Shown: positions 37,316 to 47,657, numbered from the stretch's first letter. The stretch is DNA of 64,000 nt from Limosilactobacillus sp. WILCCON 0051 (GCF_039955095.1 NZ_CP154878.1:992001-1056000), one strand, 5' to 3'. Numbers and translations are program-made. The notes: generated by a model from the sequence alone, not told the origin.

Positions 37316-40300
37316 TTGGCCTTTAACTATGATAGGGAAAGACACCGTAAAGATGGAAAACAGGGACGCTTGATCGGACAACCAATCGTCCTGACGATAA
37401 TTTGGATCTGCTGGGCGCTCTTTGTCGGCTGGCTTAACTGTTGGCTGACCGCGGGAATCCGGGCAACGATTGACTGGTTTCATTCGCCGGATAGCTATCA
37501 GTTTCTGAATGGTCAAGTCAACGCACAAGTATTTGCAATACTGAGCAACGGTTGGCAAACGGCCAACTTAGGCAATTATCAGGTCATGCGGAGCAATCCG
37601 CTGATTTTTGCAGTGATTGAACTGATCGGTGCCGGGGTAATGCTGCCGCTGGTGATCAAGACTTGGCTTAAATGGCGGCCGAATCATGGCAATCAGTATG
37701 GCAATGATCGACTAACAACGGAAGATGAGGTGCTGGTACAGTATCCGCAGATTCCAGATCGCGGCTTTGAATATGATGGCGTCGGCGGGATTCCCGTCTC
37801 GCATATTAAAGCCACGGCACCGGTTTTTCTGAAGCATCACCCGGTTGCCTGGCTGCGCTATTATTTCGCGCCGGAGGTCAGTCAGCTGGCAACGCGCTTG
37901 CCAATGCTCAAGAATGCTTTGCCATTTGTCGAACCGGCCAAAGGGTTCTACTCAATTGATCAGACAACGGTTAATTCCCTGATTGTCGGGATTACTCGTT
38001 CTGGTAAAGGTGAGACGCTGGTTATGCCGTTAGTTGATATTCTGTCACGCGGTTCGGAAAAGTGCTCTATGGTCGTTAACGATCCAAAAGGTGAACTGTA
38101 CCAGATGAGCTATGAGACGCTGAGGAAGCGGGGCTACAACGTACAGGTGCTTAACCTTCAGAATACGGACTTCTCCATGAGCTATAATCCGTTGCAGCAG
38201 ATAATCTCATTTGCCAAAGAAGGTTACTATGATGAAACGCAGCAGGCTGTCAATACCTTGTCGTCAAGTATCTATGTCGATCCGAATGCTAAGGATAAAT
38301 TCTGGCAGAACTCATCGATCAACCTGCTGAACGCATTGATTCTGGCAGTTGTTGACTATGCTAAACGTAACGATCGCTGGGACGAGGTAACGATGGACAA
38401 CGTACTGCATATGATGACGGAGCTTGGTTCTAAGCAAGTCAACGTCAATGCGAGTGGCGATATCGTACCAAGTGCAGAGGAATTGATGGCGGACAAAAGT
38501 CTCAAAATGCCTAGCGATTCATCGATTGCCGGGCAGAAAAACAAGCTGCTTGTCTACTTTGCACAAATGCAGAAACTCAACGAAAAGCACTATAGCCAGT
38601 TTCGGCAGATGGCACTGGACTCGTTTGCGCAATCAAAATTTGCCGGTGATGAGACTTCAGGTAACATTTATTCTTCGGCAATGGAAGGAATCAAGATCTA
38701 TCAGCAGTCCAATATTGCCAAGCTGACCTCAAAAAATTCAGTTAATTTTGAGAGTATCGGTTTTCCACGGACGATGCGCTTTCGGCTGCCAGAACGCTAC
38801 AAGTTTAAGACGGCGGTGATTGAGATTGATGATGATAGTGGCAAAAAGCTGGAGAAGCGGACGCAGATCGTTGATAAGGTTGGTATGCTCAACTACGCGA
38901 TCAAGGCTAAGCTGCCAGATAATTTTACGATCAAAATTGATTTCGACTATCGCAAAAACGAACCGGACTATCGTGATGCCAAACTCGTGGTCACTGGCCG
39001 CAAGCTGTATCAGCGCAATGGTTTTACGGCGCATTCGTTTAAACGTGATCCATATACGCATCAGCCATTGCTAAAAGAGGTCAAGCTGACGATCAAGCAG
39101 AATGAGCTGGCTGGCGACGTTGCGGAAATGAAGATGGACTATTCAGAGTCGCCAGTGGCCCTGTTCCTGGTGACGCCGCCAAACAATCCATCGTACAACC
39201 AGCTGCCGGCATTTGCCGTTGATCAGATTTTCAACACGATCTACTCTACGGCGCTGGCTAACGGGCGTAAGTCTTTTACGCGAGTGCATTTCTTGCTTGA
39301 TGAATTTGGGAACTTGCCGCCAATTTCGCATATGGATACTAAGGTATCGATTGGTCTGGGGCAAAACCTGCTGTTTGATATCATCGTGCAAAACCTGGAG
39401 CAACTGCAGATCAACTACTCACAGCAGCAGGCAGATACGATTGAGTCCAACTGTGCCAATCTCCTATACATTCTGACGGAATCCAAAAAGACGGCAGAAA
39501 CTATTTCGGCCAAAATCGGTAAGCGGACTGTCAACGTGCAGACCAGTTCCGGCAAAATGGGCGATGTGCATGGCACCAGCTTCTCAAACCAATTCATCAG
39601 CCAGGATATCATGTCAATGAATGACCTGATGAAGCTGATGGGTGGGGAAATGGTCGTCTTGCGGTCAGTCTATCGTCAGGATCAAAAAGGCCATTCGGTT
39701 GCTGCAATGCCAATTTTTGACCATGGTCAGACGGCCATGCCATTCAGATATACGTTCCTGCGGCATGAGTTCAATGATCAAATGACCTTATCCGATATTG
39801 GCATTAAATCGCCGCATCGCTCGCTAGACTTAAAAGCGTTGCGCATCAACTACGATAACGCCTATAATCAGCTGCTTGAGCTGATGGACGATGGCCAACA
39901 GGCAACACCGGTAGATCCGTTTGGCAACGACGATTCGATGGCCAGCGATCAGCCGCATGGAGCTAAGCCTCATCTGGGCGATGAAGATTTCATGAAAGAA
40001 TTTCTGCAGCCTGATGATGTTTTTGGCACGAATGATCTGGTCGATGATGACGATCAGATTTTTACAGCGGACGAACTGCAAAACCAAGAACTGCTAGATG
40101 GCACGTTTCGAGTAGTCTATACGCTGCTGGCACAAGGCTTGCCAAGCGAACGACGCATGCGCTTCTTGAAAGATACGCATGACTACTGGTCGAAGCCGGA
40201 AAACAACAGCTGGAAAAGCTTGGCTGGCCTTTTTGATGGCAAGCCAGAGTTTTTTGACAAAGCAAAGGATCAAATATTGCAACTAAAAACTGAAACTTCT

Positions 40301-40318
40301 GAAGGGGGGAACGCTTAA
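37316..40318 (+). CDS. virD4: VirD4/TraG-type coupling ATPase
   Basis: About 1000 aa: two or three N-terminal membrane helices, then a TraG/VirD4 ATPase with Walker A GITRSGKGE (near residue 225) and Walker B VHFLLDEFGNLPPI (near residue 660), plus an acidic C-terminal tail. It recruits the DNA-protein substrate to the secretion channel. The insert between Walker A and B is long for the family. TTG 37316 is preferred; an in-frame ATG at 37304 touches the AAAGG signal. Its stop overlaps the next ATG (TAATG). Confidence 0.9.
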   Translation: MAFNYDRERHRKDGKQGRLIGQPIVLTIIWICWALFVGWLNCWLTAGIRATIDWFHSPDSYQFLNGQVNAQVFAILSNGWQTANLGNYQVMRSNPLIFAVIELIGAGVMLPLVIKTWLKWRPNHGNQYGNDRLTTEDEVLVQYPQIPDRGFEYDGVGGIPVSHIKATAPVFLKHHPVAWLRYYFAPEVSQLATRLPMLKNALPFVEPAKGFYSIDQTTVNSLIVGITRSGKGETLVMPLVDILSRGSEKCSMVVNDPKGELYQMSYETLRKRGYNVQVLNLQNTDFSMSYNPLQQIISFAKEGYYDETQQAVNTLSSSIYVDPNAKDKFWQNSSINLLNALILAVVDYAKRNDRWDEVTMDNVLHMMTELGSKQVNVNASGDIVPSAEELMADKSLKMPSDSSIAGQKNKLLVYFAQMQKLNEKHYSQFRQMALDSFAQSKFAGDETSGNIYSSAMEGIKIYQQSNIAKLTSKNSVNFESIGFPRTMRFRLPERYKFKTAVIEIDDDSGKKLEKRTQIVDKVGMLNYAIKAKLPDNFTIKIDFDYRKNEPDYRDAKLVVTGRKLYQRNGFTAHSFKRDPYTHQPLLKEVKLTIKQNELAGDVAEMKMDYSESPVALFLVTPPNNPSYNQLPAFAVDQIFNTIYSTALANGRKSFTRVHFLLDEFGNLPPISHMDTKVSIGLGQNLLFDIIVQNLEQLQINYSQQQADTIESNCANLLYILTESKKTAETISAKIGKRTVNVQTSSGKMGDVHGTSFSNQFISQDIMSMNDLMKLMGGEMVVLRSVYRQDQKGHSVAAMPIFDHGQTAMPFRYTFLRHEFNDQMTLSDIGIKSPHRSLDLKALRINYDNAYNQLLELMDDGQQATPVDPFGNDDSMASDQPHGAKPHLGDEDFMKEFLQPDDVFGTNDLVDDDDQIFTADELQNQELLDGTFRVVYTLLAQGLPSERRMRFLKDTHDYWSKPENNSWKSLAGLFDGKPEFFDKAKDQILQLKTETSEGGNA

Positions 40319-43026
40319 TGCTGACAATGCTTAAAAGCCTGCTGCTGCAGTTGGTGCCGATCATTGCAGTCAAGGCGCCAACAGATAGTGAATTGTCGCA
40401 GGCAGTCAGCAACAGTCCAATTACGGACGGATCTAGCAGCCAAATTGTCAAATTTTACCAGGAATGGGGACCGCATCTGCATCTGACCTGGGGTATGTTT
40501 CGCAAGATGGCCGGTTGGTTTCAATCCGTGCCGGTACACTGGATTTACGATTTTAACCGCGGCTTTGAAAAAATCTTTACGGCAACCTTCAGCCTGCTGG
40601 GCTGGGACGGTACCTTGTCCAGCAAGGGATCGCCACTGCATGGACTGTACGTCGTGATGTTTTCGATTGGCTGGGCTTTACTGGGAGCAGCATTAATCGT
40701 GATTGTGCTGCAGTCGCTGGGTCACGCTGTCAAGTGGGGCAAGATCTTGCCGAACGTCTTAATGGTTGCCTTGACGCTGACGGTTCTGCCATTGATGATG
40801 CGTACGGTCAGTGGCGCCGGATCAACATCAGGTGTTGGCAACGTCGCAATCTCGGCCCGTAAGGACTTAAATAAGGCTAGCGACAAAGGCATGACTGATG
40901 ATCTGGCAATTCAGCCAATTAAAAACAATATCATTGATCTAAGTACCGTTGTCCGGCACGGCTGGCAGGAAAACCCAGATCGGCTGAATATCTCTAAACT
41001 TAATACGATTAGTGATGAAAACGATGTAAGCAATTTGGATTTTGGCGATTATCTGGATAAAGATACGCTCAAAAATCTGGGCTTGGATAAGGATCCTTAC
41101 AAGAACTATACGGCACCGCTCCAGTATCACTTAAATGATGAGTCTAAGCAGACTGGCGGCGGCTATATTCTAGTAAAAAACGCTACTGGTGTTGGGGCAG
41201 GCTCTAACAACGATGACGTCTATGCGCGCTATGACGTTGACTGGATGGGACTGTTGGGACAATCAATTATCTTAGGCGTCATTCTTCTGATTGCCTCAAT
41301 CCGTGTGGTCAAGGATATCTTTGAGCTGACGGCCATGAATCTGGTTGCGCCGATTCTGGCGTTCCAGTCAGTGCGCAGTCCAAAAAAACTGCGCGATCTG
41401 GTTAACTCGATCGTGGGTCTGTATCTTTCTATGGTCCTGATCGTTCTGGTCCTTAAGATGTTCTTCATCTTCATTTCCGTAGCACCATCAAAGCTCCCAA
41501 CTGATATGACGTGGATCACGCACGCTCTGGCCGTGATCGTGATCTACGCCGGTGCCGGCTATGCAATGCTGGCCGGGATCAGCTACTTTGAACGCGTTAC
41601 TGGTGTTTCGCAGGGCTTTGCCGACGAAAGCGGGCATGCCCTGGCGGCCGGCGCGATGGGCGGTGCCATGGCTGGTATGGGTGCCAGAGCTGCTGGCTGG
41701 GGCTTCAACAAGGTTTCCAGTTTTGGCAAAAGCGCCAGCAAGGGAATCTATAGCAACAACGGTTCCAACAACTCACACAATCAGTCGCATGATTCCAGCA
41801 ACAACACGGCACTGGGCAATCAATCGCAGAATAATCACGGTATCAACGATAACGATAATCTGCAGAATAACTCAGCCAACCATAACCTGAGTCAGAATCC
41901 GTCCAATAATCACAACGCAACCGGAATCAACAGCAATACTCAAAATGCTGACAATTCCAGTGAAAACAACAATTCTGGCCAGACTGACACCAGTGTCGAC
42001 AACAACGCTGACAACAGCATGAACAATAATCCTTATGATGCTACTAACTATGATCAACAGGGCGACACGATCGATGGCCCGGCAACAGGAATTGGCGGCA
42101 GTGATGAGTTGGGCGAAGAAGCCGGCTATGGCAGCGATGGCCAAGGTGGTCAGGGAATTGGCGAAGTCGACGGTGAAAATATCGGAGATGCAGGCAGCGA
42201 TCAAAACCTGGATGGTCAGCCGAGTGCCTATGAAGATCCAGCTGTGGACGGTGGCATTGCTGAACCTGGAATCGATGGTCAAGACGATCAGCCATTTGCT
42301 GACTCTGAAATGGGCAGCGGAATTGCCGAACCTGGAATCGATAGTCAAGACGATCAGCCATACGCTGACTCTGAAATGGGTAACGGTATTGCTGAACATG
42401 GAATCGATGGTCAAGACGATCAGCCATTTACTGACTCTGAAATGGGTAACGGTATTGCCGAACCTGGAATCGATGGTCAAGACGATCAGCCATTTACCGG
42501 CTCTGAAATGGGCAGCGGCATTGCTGAACCCGGAATTGATAGTCAAGGCAATCAGCCATTTGCTGACTCTGAAATGGGTAACGGTATTGCTGAACCTGGA
42601 ATCGATGCTCAGGAAGCATATGGCCATAGCGGCAATGCTCAGCCAGGATTAGCAGATCACGGCATTAATGGCGAGGCGCCGGATAAATTTGATATGTCGG
42701 AAAAAGCGCATCAATCAGCAGAACCAACCGGAACGTTAGAGCCAACGAGAGGCGGTGGCTATGAATATGATAACGGTAATGCTGGTTATGCTAGTCAAGG
42801 AACTGCACCGTCGATTAGTGACGAAAAGGCACCGGATACGAAGACGGTAACGCACGATACGCCGCAAACGACGGTTGAAAAGCCAAGCGTAAGCGAACGA
42901 ATCAATCAGGCTGGTAAGAAACTGGAGAAGTCCAGTACCAGCTATCTCTCGAGTCGACGCTTCAACATGTCCCAGCGCGGGCACGTCAGCGGACGAGAAT
43001 CAGCACCGTTTGAAGATGATGAATAA
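40318..43026 (+). CDS. VirB6/TrbL-like channel protein with repetitive tail
   Basis: A 902-aa protein. The N-terminal half has five to seven membrane helices (from about residue 105 to 435), fitting VirB6/TrbL inner-membrane channel subunits. From about residue 480 it becomes hydrophilic and low-complexity: an Asn/Ser-rich stretch followed by five 22-aa tandem repeats (GIAEPGIDGQDDQPFADSEM type) and a basic end. Coupled to virD4 through a TAATG overlap. The role of the repeat tail is unknown. Confidence 0.75.
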   Translation: MLTMLKSLLLQLVPIIAVKAPTDSELSQAVSNSPITDGSSSQIVKFYQEWGPHLHLTWGMFRKMAGWFQSVPVHWIYDFNRGFEKIFTATFSLLGWDGTLSSKGSPLHGLYVVMFSIGWALLGAALIVIVLQSLGHAVKWGKILPNVLMVALTLTVLPLMMRTVSGAGSTSGVGNVAISARKDLNKASDKGMTDDLAIQPIKNNIIDLSTVVRHGWQENPDRLNISKLNTISDENDVSNLDFGDYLDKDTLKNLGLDKDPYKNYTAPLQYHLNDESKQTGGGYILVKNATGVGAGSNNDDVYARYDVDWMGLLGQSIILGVILLIASIRVVKDIFELTAMNLVAPILAFQSVRSPKKLRDLVNSIVGLYLSMVLIVLVLKMFFIFISVAPSKLPTDMTWITHALAVIVIYAGAGYAMLAGISYFERVTGVSQGFADESGHALAAGAMGGAMAGMGARAAGWGFNKVSSFGKSASKGIYSNNGSNNSHNQSHDSSNNTALGNQSQNNHGINDNDNLQNNSANHNLSQNPSNNHNATGINSNTQNADNSSENNNSGQTDTSVDNNADNSMNNNPYDATNYDQQGDTIDGPATGIGGSDELGEEAGYGSDGQGGQGIGEVDGENIGDAGSDQNLDGQPSAYEDPAVDGGIAEPGIDGQDDQPFADSEMGSGIAEPGIDSQDDQPYADSEMGNGIAEHGIDGQDDQPFTDSEMGNGIAEPGIDGQDDQPFTGSEMGSGIAEPGIDSQGNQPFADSEMGNGIAEPGIDAQEAYGHSGNAQPGLADHGINGEAPDKFDMSEKAHQSAEPTGTLEPTRGGGYEYDNGNAGYASQGTAPSISDEKAPDTKTVTHDTPQTTVEKPSVSERINQAGKKLEKSSTSYLSSRRFNMSQRGHVSGRESAPFEDDE
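42253..42612 (+). repeat. 66-bp tandem repeats within the VirB6-like gene
   Basis: Five full units of 66 bp (22 codons) from 42253 to 42582 and a partial sixth, differing mostly at scattered bases. Units could expand or contract in frame. Confidence 0.9.
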
Positions 43027-43032
43027 CCACTA

Positions 43033-43063
43033 AAGAGTCAGTCGTAAGGCTGGCTCTTTTTTT
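43033..43063 (+). terminator. Terminator after the VirB6-like gene
   Basis: AGAGTCAG / CTGGCTCT stem with seven T. Confidence 0.8.
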
Positions 43064-43091
43064 AACCTCGTTCCAAGGTTGGAACGAGGTT
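43064..43091. repeat. 28-bp palindrome, copy P3
   Basis: Same arms as P1 with centre GG instead of CC, so it is in the opposite orientation. It touches the promoter E box. Confidence 0.9.
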
Positions 43092-43127
43092 GGCGAATGT
43101 TGAGTGATTGGCACTGCTAGGTATTAT
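43091..43127 (+). promoter_or_regulatory. Element-type promoter E (PrgI-VirB4 operon)
   Basis: TGGCGAATG directly followed by TTGAGT (43100-43105), 16 bp, TATTAT (43122-43127); the best -10 of the set. Confidence 0.8.
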
Positions 43128-43165
43128 TGGTTGATGAATTAATAACAAGAAAAGGAGGCCGTCAT

Positions 43166-43510
43166 ATGGATTTTGGCGTTGTTCCTGACGTCCGATCGGA
43201 AATTAAGTTTTTTACCGGTGTTTTTCTTAAGGACGTTGGATGCTTTGGAATTGTAATTGGCAGCGCCTTTCTGCTTGGCAATCTGTTTCCAGCTGAGCAG
43301 ACAGTGCAGCAGACGCTGTTTATGATCACGTCAGTAATTTTGGCGATTTATCTGGATCTGCGTCCGCATACGAACCCAGGCAAGCGTAATTTTGAGGTGA
43401 TCTGGATGCTGATTGTTAATCGGCAGCCAAGACTGTTTAAGTCATTCGGCTACTACGAATTTAAAACGGTAGCTCAGATGAGAGAGGAGGACCAGAACTT
43501 TGGCGATTAG
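43166..43510 (+). CDS. PrgI-like T4SS membrane protein
   Basis: A 114-aa protein with two adjacent hydrophobic helices (about 22-42 and 52-70) and a C-terminal cytoplasmic part. Small size, topology and position before virB4 match PrgI/VirB3-type subunits. ATG 43166 follows AAAGGAGG. Its end overlaps the next gene by 11 bp. Confidence 0.7.
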   Translation: MDFGVVPDVRSEIKFFTGVFLKDVGCFGIVIGSAFLLGNLFPAEQTVQQTLFMITSVILAIYLDLRPHTNPGKRNFEVIWMLIVNRQPRLFKSFGYYEFKTVAQMREEDQNFGD

Positions 43511-44195
43511 AGGAACCGCAAGTGCAGATATGGCTGGTCAGCAGCGGCATGGAGCTTTTGCAGGACTTTTTGGTAAAAAACGTCAACAAGAGCAATTAGA
43601 TAGCGAACACTACCGCGGATCAGAGAACGTACCCAGTGCCACGATGCTGGAATTGCTGGCCTATCGCGGCTTTACCAAGGACGCCGATCACTTTATCATG
43701 CTGCGGGAAAAAGCTGATGGTTATGCCGATATGCTGAATATTCGCGGGCAAGGCGTCGGCACGATGTCCGGCCGAGAACAGCAGCAGATCATTGACGGGT
43801 TTCATCATTTCTTACAGACCGCAGTCGATGATATGAAAATTATTATCAGTCCTTTCCCGGTCGATGCTTCTAAGCAAAAGTCATACTGGCAGAGTCGGTA
43901 CGTTAAAGTGCTGAAGGCAGTGCAGCGGGAAACCGATCCACGACGCCGGCAGCAGCTGCGCACACAACTGCGCTATATCGATATCAAACAGAAACAAAAC
44001 GTAGCCGTAGAAAAAAAGCTGGTATCTGAAGAGTTTATCTTGATCATTTTCGGCAAGCGAAAGCAAGAGTTGCGCAATCTACGCGATGCGGTTATCAGCT
44101 GGGGCGGCGATTCGTTGATTCTGGAACCAATGGATCTGGAACGTAAAGAAGAGACGCTGTTTCGGATCAACAACTTAAATACGCAGATTAAATAA
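43500..44195 (+). CDS. Cytoplasmic T4SS accessory protein preceding VirB4
   Basis: A 231-aa soluble basic protein starting at TTG with AGGAGG. It contains MLELLAYRGFTKDADHFI and a helical, Arg-rich segment (TDPRRRQQLRTQLRYIDIKQ), and ends with an alpha/beta piece (EEFILIIFGKRKQELRNLRD) like the N-terminal domain of VirB4/TraC proteins. The following VirB4 is short (642 aa), so this may be its separated N-terminal domain. Confidence 0.6.
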   Translation: MAIRGTASADMAGQQRHGAFAGLFGKKRQQEQLDSEHYRGSENVPSATMLELLAYRGFTKDADHFIMLREKADGYADMLNIRGQGVGTMSGREQQQIIDGFHHFLQTAVDDMKIIISPFPVDASKQKSYWQSRYVKVLKAVQRETDPRRRQQLRTQLRYIDIKQKQNVAVEKKLVSEEFILIIFGKRKQELRNLRDAVISWGGDSLILEPMDLERKEETLFRINNLNTQIK

Positions 44196-44207
44196 GGGGG
44201 GAATCCA

Positions 44208-46136
44208 ATGAAACGAAAAGAAATTCTACGCTTAACGCAGGCGGGCTATGATCTTGACTTTCTGGCGCGGATTCAGCCGCAAGGCAATTTAAAGCGGCAT
44301 GCGCGCTACCTGGAAATGGGCGACGGATACGTCACGTGTCTGCGCGTCTACAAATATCCAGCACACGGACTGATGCCGTTTTGGGGCGTGCCATTAACCA
44401 ATAATGATGCAACCATGGCCGTGATCAGTCTAGGTACGGAAGACCGGACGGAAATTCTGAAGCAGCTGTCACGATCCGCAACGGAACAAAAAATTCGAGT
44501 TTCCGGCAAAGCTAAGGAAATGGATAACGTAGAAGCGTCCGGTACTTACATGGACCAAATGCGGCTGATGAGCCAGATCTCGCAGGCTAATGAGGTCATG
44601 AAACGCGTCTACATGCGTATTTTTGTCTATGCACCAACACTAGCCGAACTTGAGAAGCGGACAAAACGGCTGATTCGGGAAAACGGCCAGTTTATGATGG
44701 CTCGATATGCTGATGAGCAGCTTTCTGATTTTGAGTCGATCTTCATTCCAACGATGAGTGAGCAGGATATGCTTAATCACCCGGTTGGTGTACCAATTTC
44801 GGCCCGCTCAATGTCAGGCTCCTATCCGTTCAACCACGTCAAGCTTGAGGATCCAAACGGCTCCTACTACGGCTATACACGGACTTCTGGCGAGGTTATG
44901 TTTGATCCGTTTCAGCGGGATCGACACCGGACGCGTTCCTTTTTCTTCGTGACGGGGAATGCCGGTATGGGTAAGTCAACCCTGCTGAAAAAGCTGAACG
45001 ACGATGTTTTTGCAAGAGGGGCCTACATTCGCAACTTTGACGTCTCCAGCGAGTATACAGATCAGACGCGTGATCAGAACGGCGTCATCATCAAGCTTGA
45101 TCAGCCGGAAAACATGATCAACCCGTTTGAAGTCTTTCCTACAGTGGTAAATGACGATGGTACGGTCGACGAGATCAACTCCTTTGCCCAGCACGTAACC
45201 AAGCTCAAGAACTTCTTCAAGTTTCTGAGCGAGGACGCCAACAGTGACGATATGACGATGCTAGACAGCTGGATTCAAGATTTCTACATTGATCAGAACC
45301 TCTGGGTCCGCAATCCGCAGCAGAACGCGCGATCAATGCGCATTACGGGTCTGGATCACGATATGTACCCAACGCTGCGAGATTTCGTGCTGTACGCGAA
45401 TGAACGTCAGCGAAAAGCGGAACGTGATCCGCGTATGCGACTGACCAGCAACATGGTGACGTCAATGAACCGAATCACCTCTACTTTTGCCAACATCGAG
45501 GAATCCAAGGGCGATATGTTTGACGGCATCACCAGGTTTCCTGATCTGACGAACGAACAGGTGGTAACGTTCAACATTCAAGGGCTACTGGCCCAAGGGA
45601 AGCCGATTTTTAACGCGCAGATCTACTCGGTCTTGACGCTGTTATCCGCTGATATCATCAAAAACGGTATGAAGCTTCGCCAGCAGCTGAAAAACGGCAC
45701 GTTGGATATGTATTCGATCCCTTGGTACTACCTGAATGTGGATGAGGTTGAAAACATTATCAATCCAAAGTTTACGTTTGGCGTTGAGTTTTTGGCATCA
45801 ATGATGGAACAGATGCGCAAAAACTTCTGCGCTATCACGATGGCCGCACCGACGATCAAGGACTTGATCATGAACGGCAACTCGCATGATCCGTACGTTT
45901 TGGCCGTGCAAAAGATTTTCTCGCTGTTTCAGATTCGCTTCTTCTTCCAGATTTCTGATGACGATTTACCGCGTCTGCAGATGGCACTGGGCGGCTCAAC
46001 TACGACTGATGAGCTGCAGGGGCTGACCAAGCTGGAAAAGACGGAGGTTCTGATGAATATCAACGGTGATCGCAATGTGCAGTTTAAGGTTGAGATTACG
46101 CATGACGAGGAACGGCGGTATGGAGGTGGCATTTGA
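44208..46136 (+). CDS. virB4: VirB4-family conjugation ATPase
   Basis: The 642-aa ATPase has Walker A TGNAGMGKST near 249-258 and Walker B YYLNVDEVENII near residue 510, with the usual arginine-rich motor domain. It energises the T4SS. The family is usually about 800 aa; the missing part seems to reside in the gene upstream. RBS AGGGGGG. It overlaps the next gene (TGATG). Confidence 0.92.
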   Translation: MKRKEILRLTQAGYDLDFLARIQPQGNLKRHARYLEMGDGYVTCLRVYKYPAHGLMPFWGVPLTNNDATMAVISLGTEDRTEILKQLSRSATEQKIRVSGKAKEMDNVEASGTYMDQMRLMSQISQANEVMKRVYMRIFVYAPTLAELEKRTKRLIRENGQFMMARYADEQLSDFESIFIPTMSEQDMLNHPVGVPISARSMSGSYPFNHVKLEDPNGSYYGYTRTSGEVMFDPFQRDRHRTRSFFFVTGNAGMGKSTLLKKLNDDVFARGAYIRNFDVSSEYTDQTRDQNGVIIKLDQPENMINPFEVFPTVVNDDGTVDEINSFAQHVTKLKNFFKFLSEDANSDDMTMLDSWIQDFYIDQNLWVRNPQQNARSMRITGLDHDMYPTLRDFVLYANERQRKAERDPRMRLTSNMVTSMNRITSTFANIEESKGDMFDGITRFPDLTNEQVVTFNIQGLLAQGKPIFNAQIYSVLTLLSADIIKNGMKLRQQLKNGTLDMYSIPWYYLNVDEVENIINPKFTFGVEFLASMMEQMRKNFCAITMAAPTIKDLIMNGNSHDPYVLAVQKIFSLFQIRFFFQISDDDLPRLQMALGGSTTTDELQGLTKLEKTEVLMNINGDRNVQFKVEITHDEERRYGGGI

Positions 46137-46417
46137 TGGCAATTCGATCACGAGTCCAACTGCGTAAAGATGCCGAACATAAGCGCCAGTCTGAGATTAC
46201 CGATAAAGCGGTGCGGAAGGCAGAGAAAAATCACCTGGTCAAACACCCGATCAATCGTTATCGGCGGCTGCGCGATGATACCAATGCAGCCGTTCAGAAA
46301 CGCAAGCAGCAGCTCTTAGATAATGAGCGCGTCCCCGACTACCAGAATGAGAAGCTGAAATTCATGCTGATCGCACTGGGCATTATGGCGCTGATTATGC
46401 TGCTGTTGCTGATCTAA
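46136..46417 (+). CDS. Small basic single-span protein
   Basis: A 93-aa protein with a basic cytoplasmic part (RSRVQLRKDAEHKRQ) and one C-terminal membrane helix (LKFMLIALGIMALIMLLLLI). Tail-anchored. Coupled to virB4 through a TGATG overlap with GGAGGTGG upstream. Probably a T4SS accessory subunit. Confidence 0.6.
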   Translation: MAIRSRVQLRKDAEHKRQSEITDKAVRKAEKNHLVKHPINRYRRLRDDTNAAVQKRKQQLLDNERVPDYQNEKLKFMLIALGIMALIMLLLLI

Positions 46418-46431
46418 GGGGGCGGGATTTT

Positions 46432-47646
46432 TTGAAGAAGAAAAAGTATTGGATTATTGGCGGTGTTGCTGCAGGTCTATTGCTGTTGCTAAGTATCATC
46501 ATGGCTATGATGATGATGCTCAGCAATAAATCATGCAAGACCGGTGGCACTGCTGATATTGGTGGAGGCAGTACCGGTGGCGGCGGAGCCTGGACGCAGG
46601 TGGGAACCGAAGCCTATAAAAATGCAGAAGCCACGTTTAAATCCTGGACCGAAAAAGGTATGAGCGGTGCACAAGCTGCCGGCATCGTCGGCAATATTGG
46701 CGGGGCTGAAGATACCGGGTTCGTACTTAATCAAGCTGAAATTGGCGGCGGAACTGGTGGTGGCCTCTATCAATTCACCCCAGCCAGCAAGTATCTCAAC
46801 GATCCCAAATCCGATAAGTCGTGGTCCGTTGAAAACCAGCGAGACGTAGTGATTGACTTGGAACCGGCAACCGTTAAACAGTTTTTTGCCGACACAAAGG
46901 GCGGTTCGCCTGAAGATGCGGCAACCGCTTGGATGAATTACTATGAGCGACCATCTGCTGCAGCCAGAGCAAATACGAACAGTGCGCGACGGGCGGCCGC
47001 ACGGACTGCCTATGAGCTGTTTGGTGGTGCCAACATTAGCGGTTCAGACTCAATCTTAGGCGATGCCGCAGCAACGGCTGATGGTGGCTCTAACGCGCAA
47101 AATGATGAGAACCAGTGCAGTTCTTCAAGTACTGGAGCTGGTGGTGACTGGGGCTGGCCGTTTGCGTCAATCAAAAACAACAATCCGGCAATTTCCGGTG
47201 AGCAGCTGTTTGGCCATAGTACGAGTCGGACGGGTAACTTCCACGATGGCGTCGACTTTGGCGATGCCGCCTATGGCGGGCAGGAAATTAAGGCCATTCA
47301 CGGCGGAACCGTCTATAAGATTGGCCACAAAGGGGTTACGCAAAACGATTTAGGCTACTACGTCTGTGTCAAGTCTGATGATGGCTATTACGAGGTCTAT
47401 CAAGAGTTTGCCTTCTCAGATAGCCAGGCCGCTAAGTACATTAAGGTCAAGGAAGGCGACACGGTTAAGACCGGCGATACGATTGGCACCTTGCCTAAGT
47501 CCGGTTCCGAAACCAGTCCATTGGTCAATCACGTGCATATCGGCGTTTCCAAAAAAGAAATTAGCGCTGCTGAAAGCTCAGCGTTCCGCAATGACGGTAC
47601 GTGGCTGGATCCGGTACAGCTGATCAAGGACGGGCAATCAAAGTAG
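46432..47646 (+). CDS. T4SS cell-wall hydrolase: phage-type lysozyme domain plus M23 peptidase
   Basis: A 404-aa protein with an N-terminal membrane anchor (7-26), a lysozyme-like domain (about 45-195; MSGAQAAGIVGNIGGAEDTG, GGLYQFTPASKYL, as in phage tail lysozymes), a Ser/Gly linker, and an M23 endopeptidase with zinc ligands in FHDGVDFG and HVHIG. Such two-domain VirB1-like enzymes open peptidoglycan for the conjugation channel. TTG start with GGGGGCGGG. Confidence 0.85.
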   Translation: MKKKKYWIIGGVAAGLLLLLSIIMAMMMMLSNKSCKTGGTADIGGGSTGGGGAWTQVGTEAYKNAEATFKSWTEKGMSGAQAAGIVGNIGGAEDTGFVLNQAEIGGGTGGGLYQFTPASKYLNDPKSDKSWSVENQRDVVIDLEPATVKQFFADTKGGSPEDAATAWMNYYERPSAAARANTNSARRAAARTAYELFGGANISGSDSILGDAAATADGGSNAQNDENQCSSSSTGAGGDWGWPFASIKNNNPAISGEQLFGHSTSRTGNFHDGVDFGDAAYGGQEIKAIHGGTVYKIGHKGVTQNDLGYYVCVKSDDGYYEVYQEFAFSDSQAAKYIKVKEGDTVKTGDTIGTLPKSGSETSPLVNHVHIGVSKKEISAAESSAFRNDGTWLDPVQLIKDGQSK

Positions 47647-47657
47647 GGGGTTAGATT

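Noticed and set aside
41872..42627. 251-codon minus-strand frame opposite the VirB6-like repeats
   Set aside because: Its repeated LIVLTIDSRF pattern is only the reverse reading of the 66-bp repeats; no RBS or family signal.
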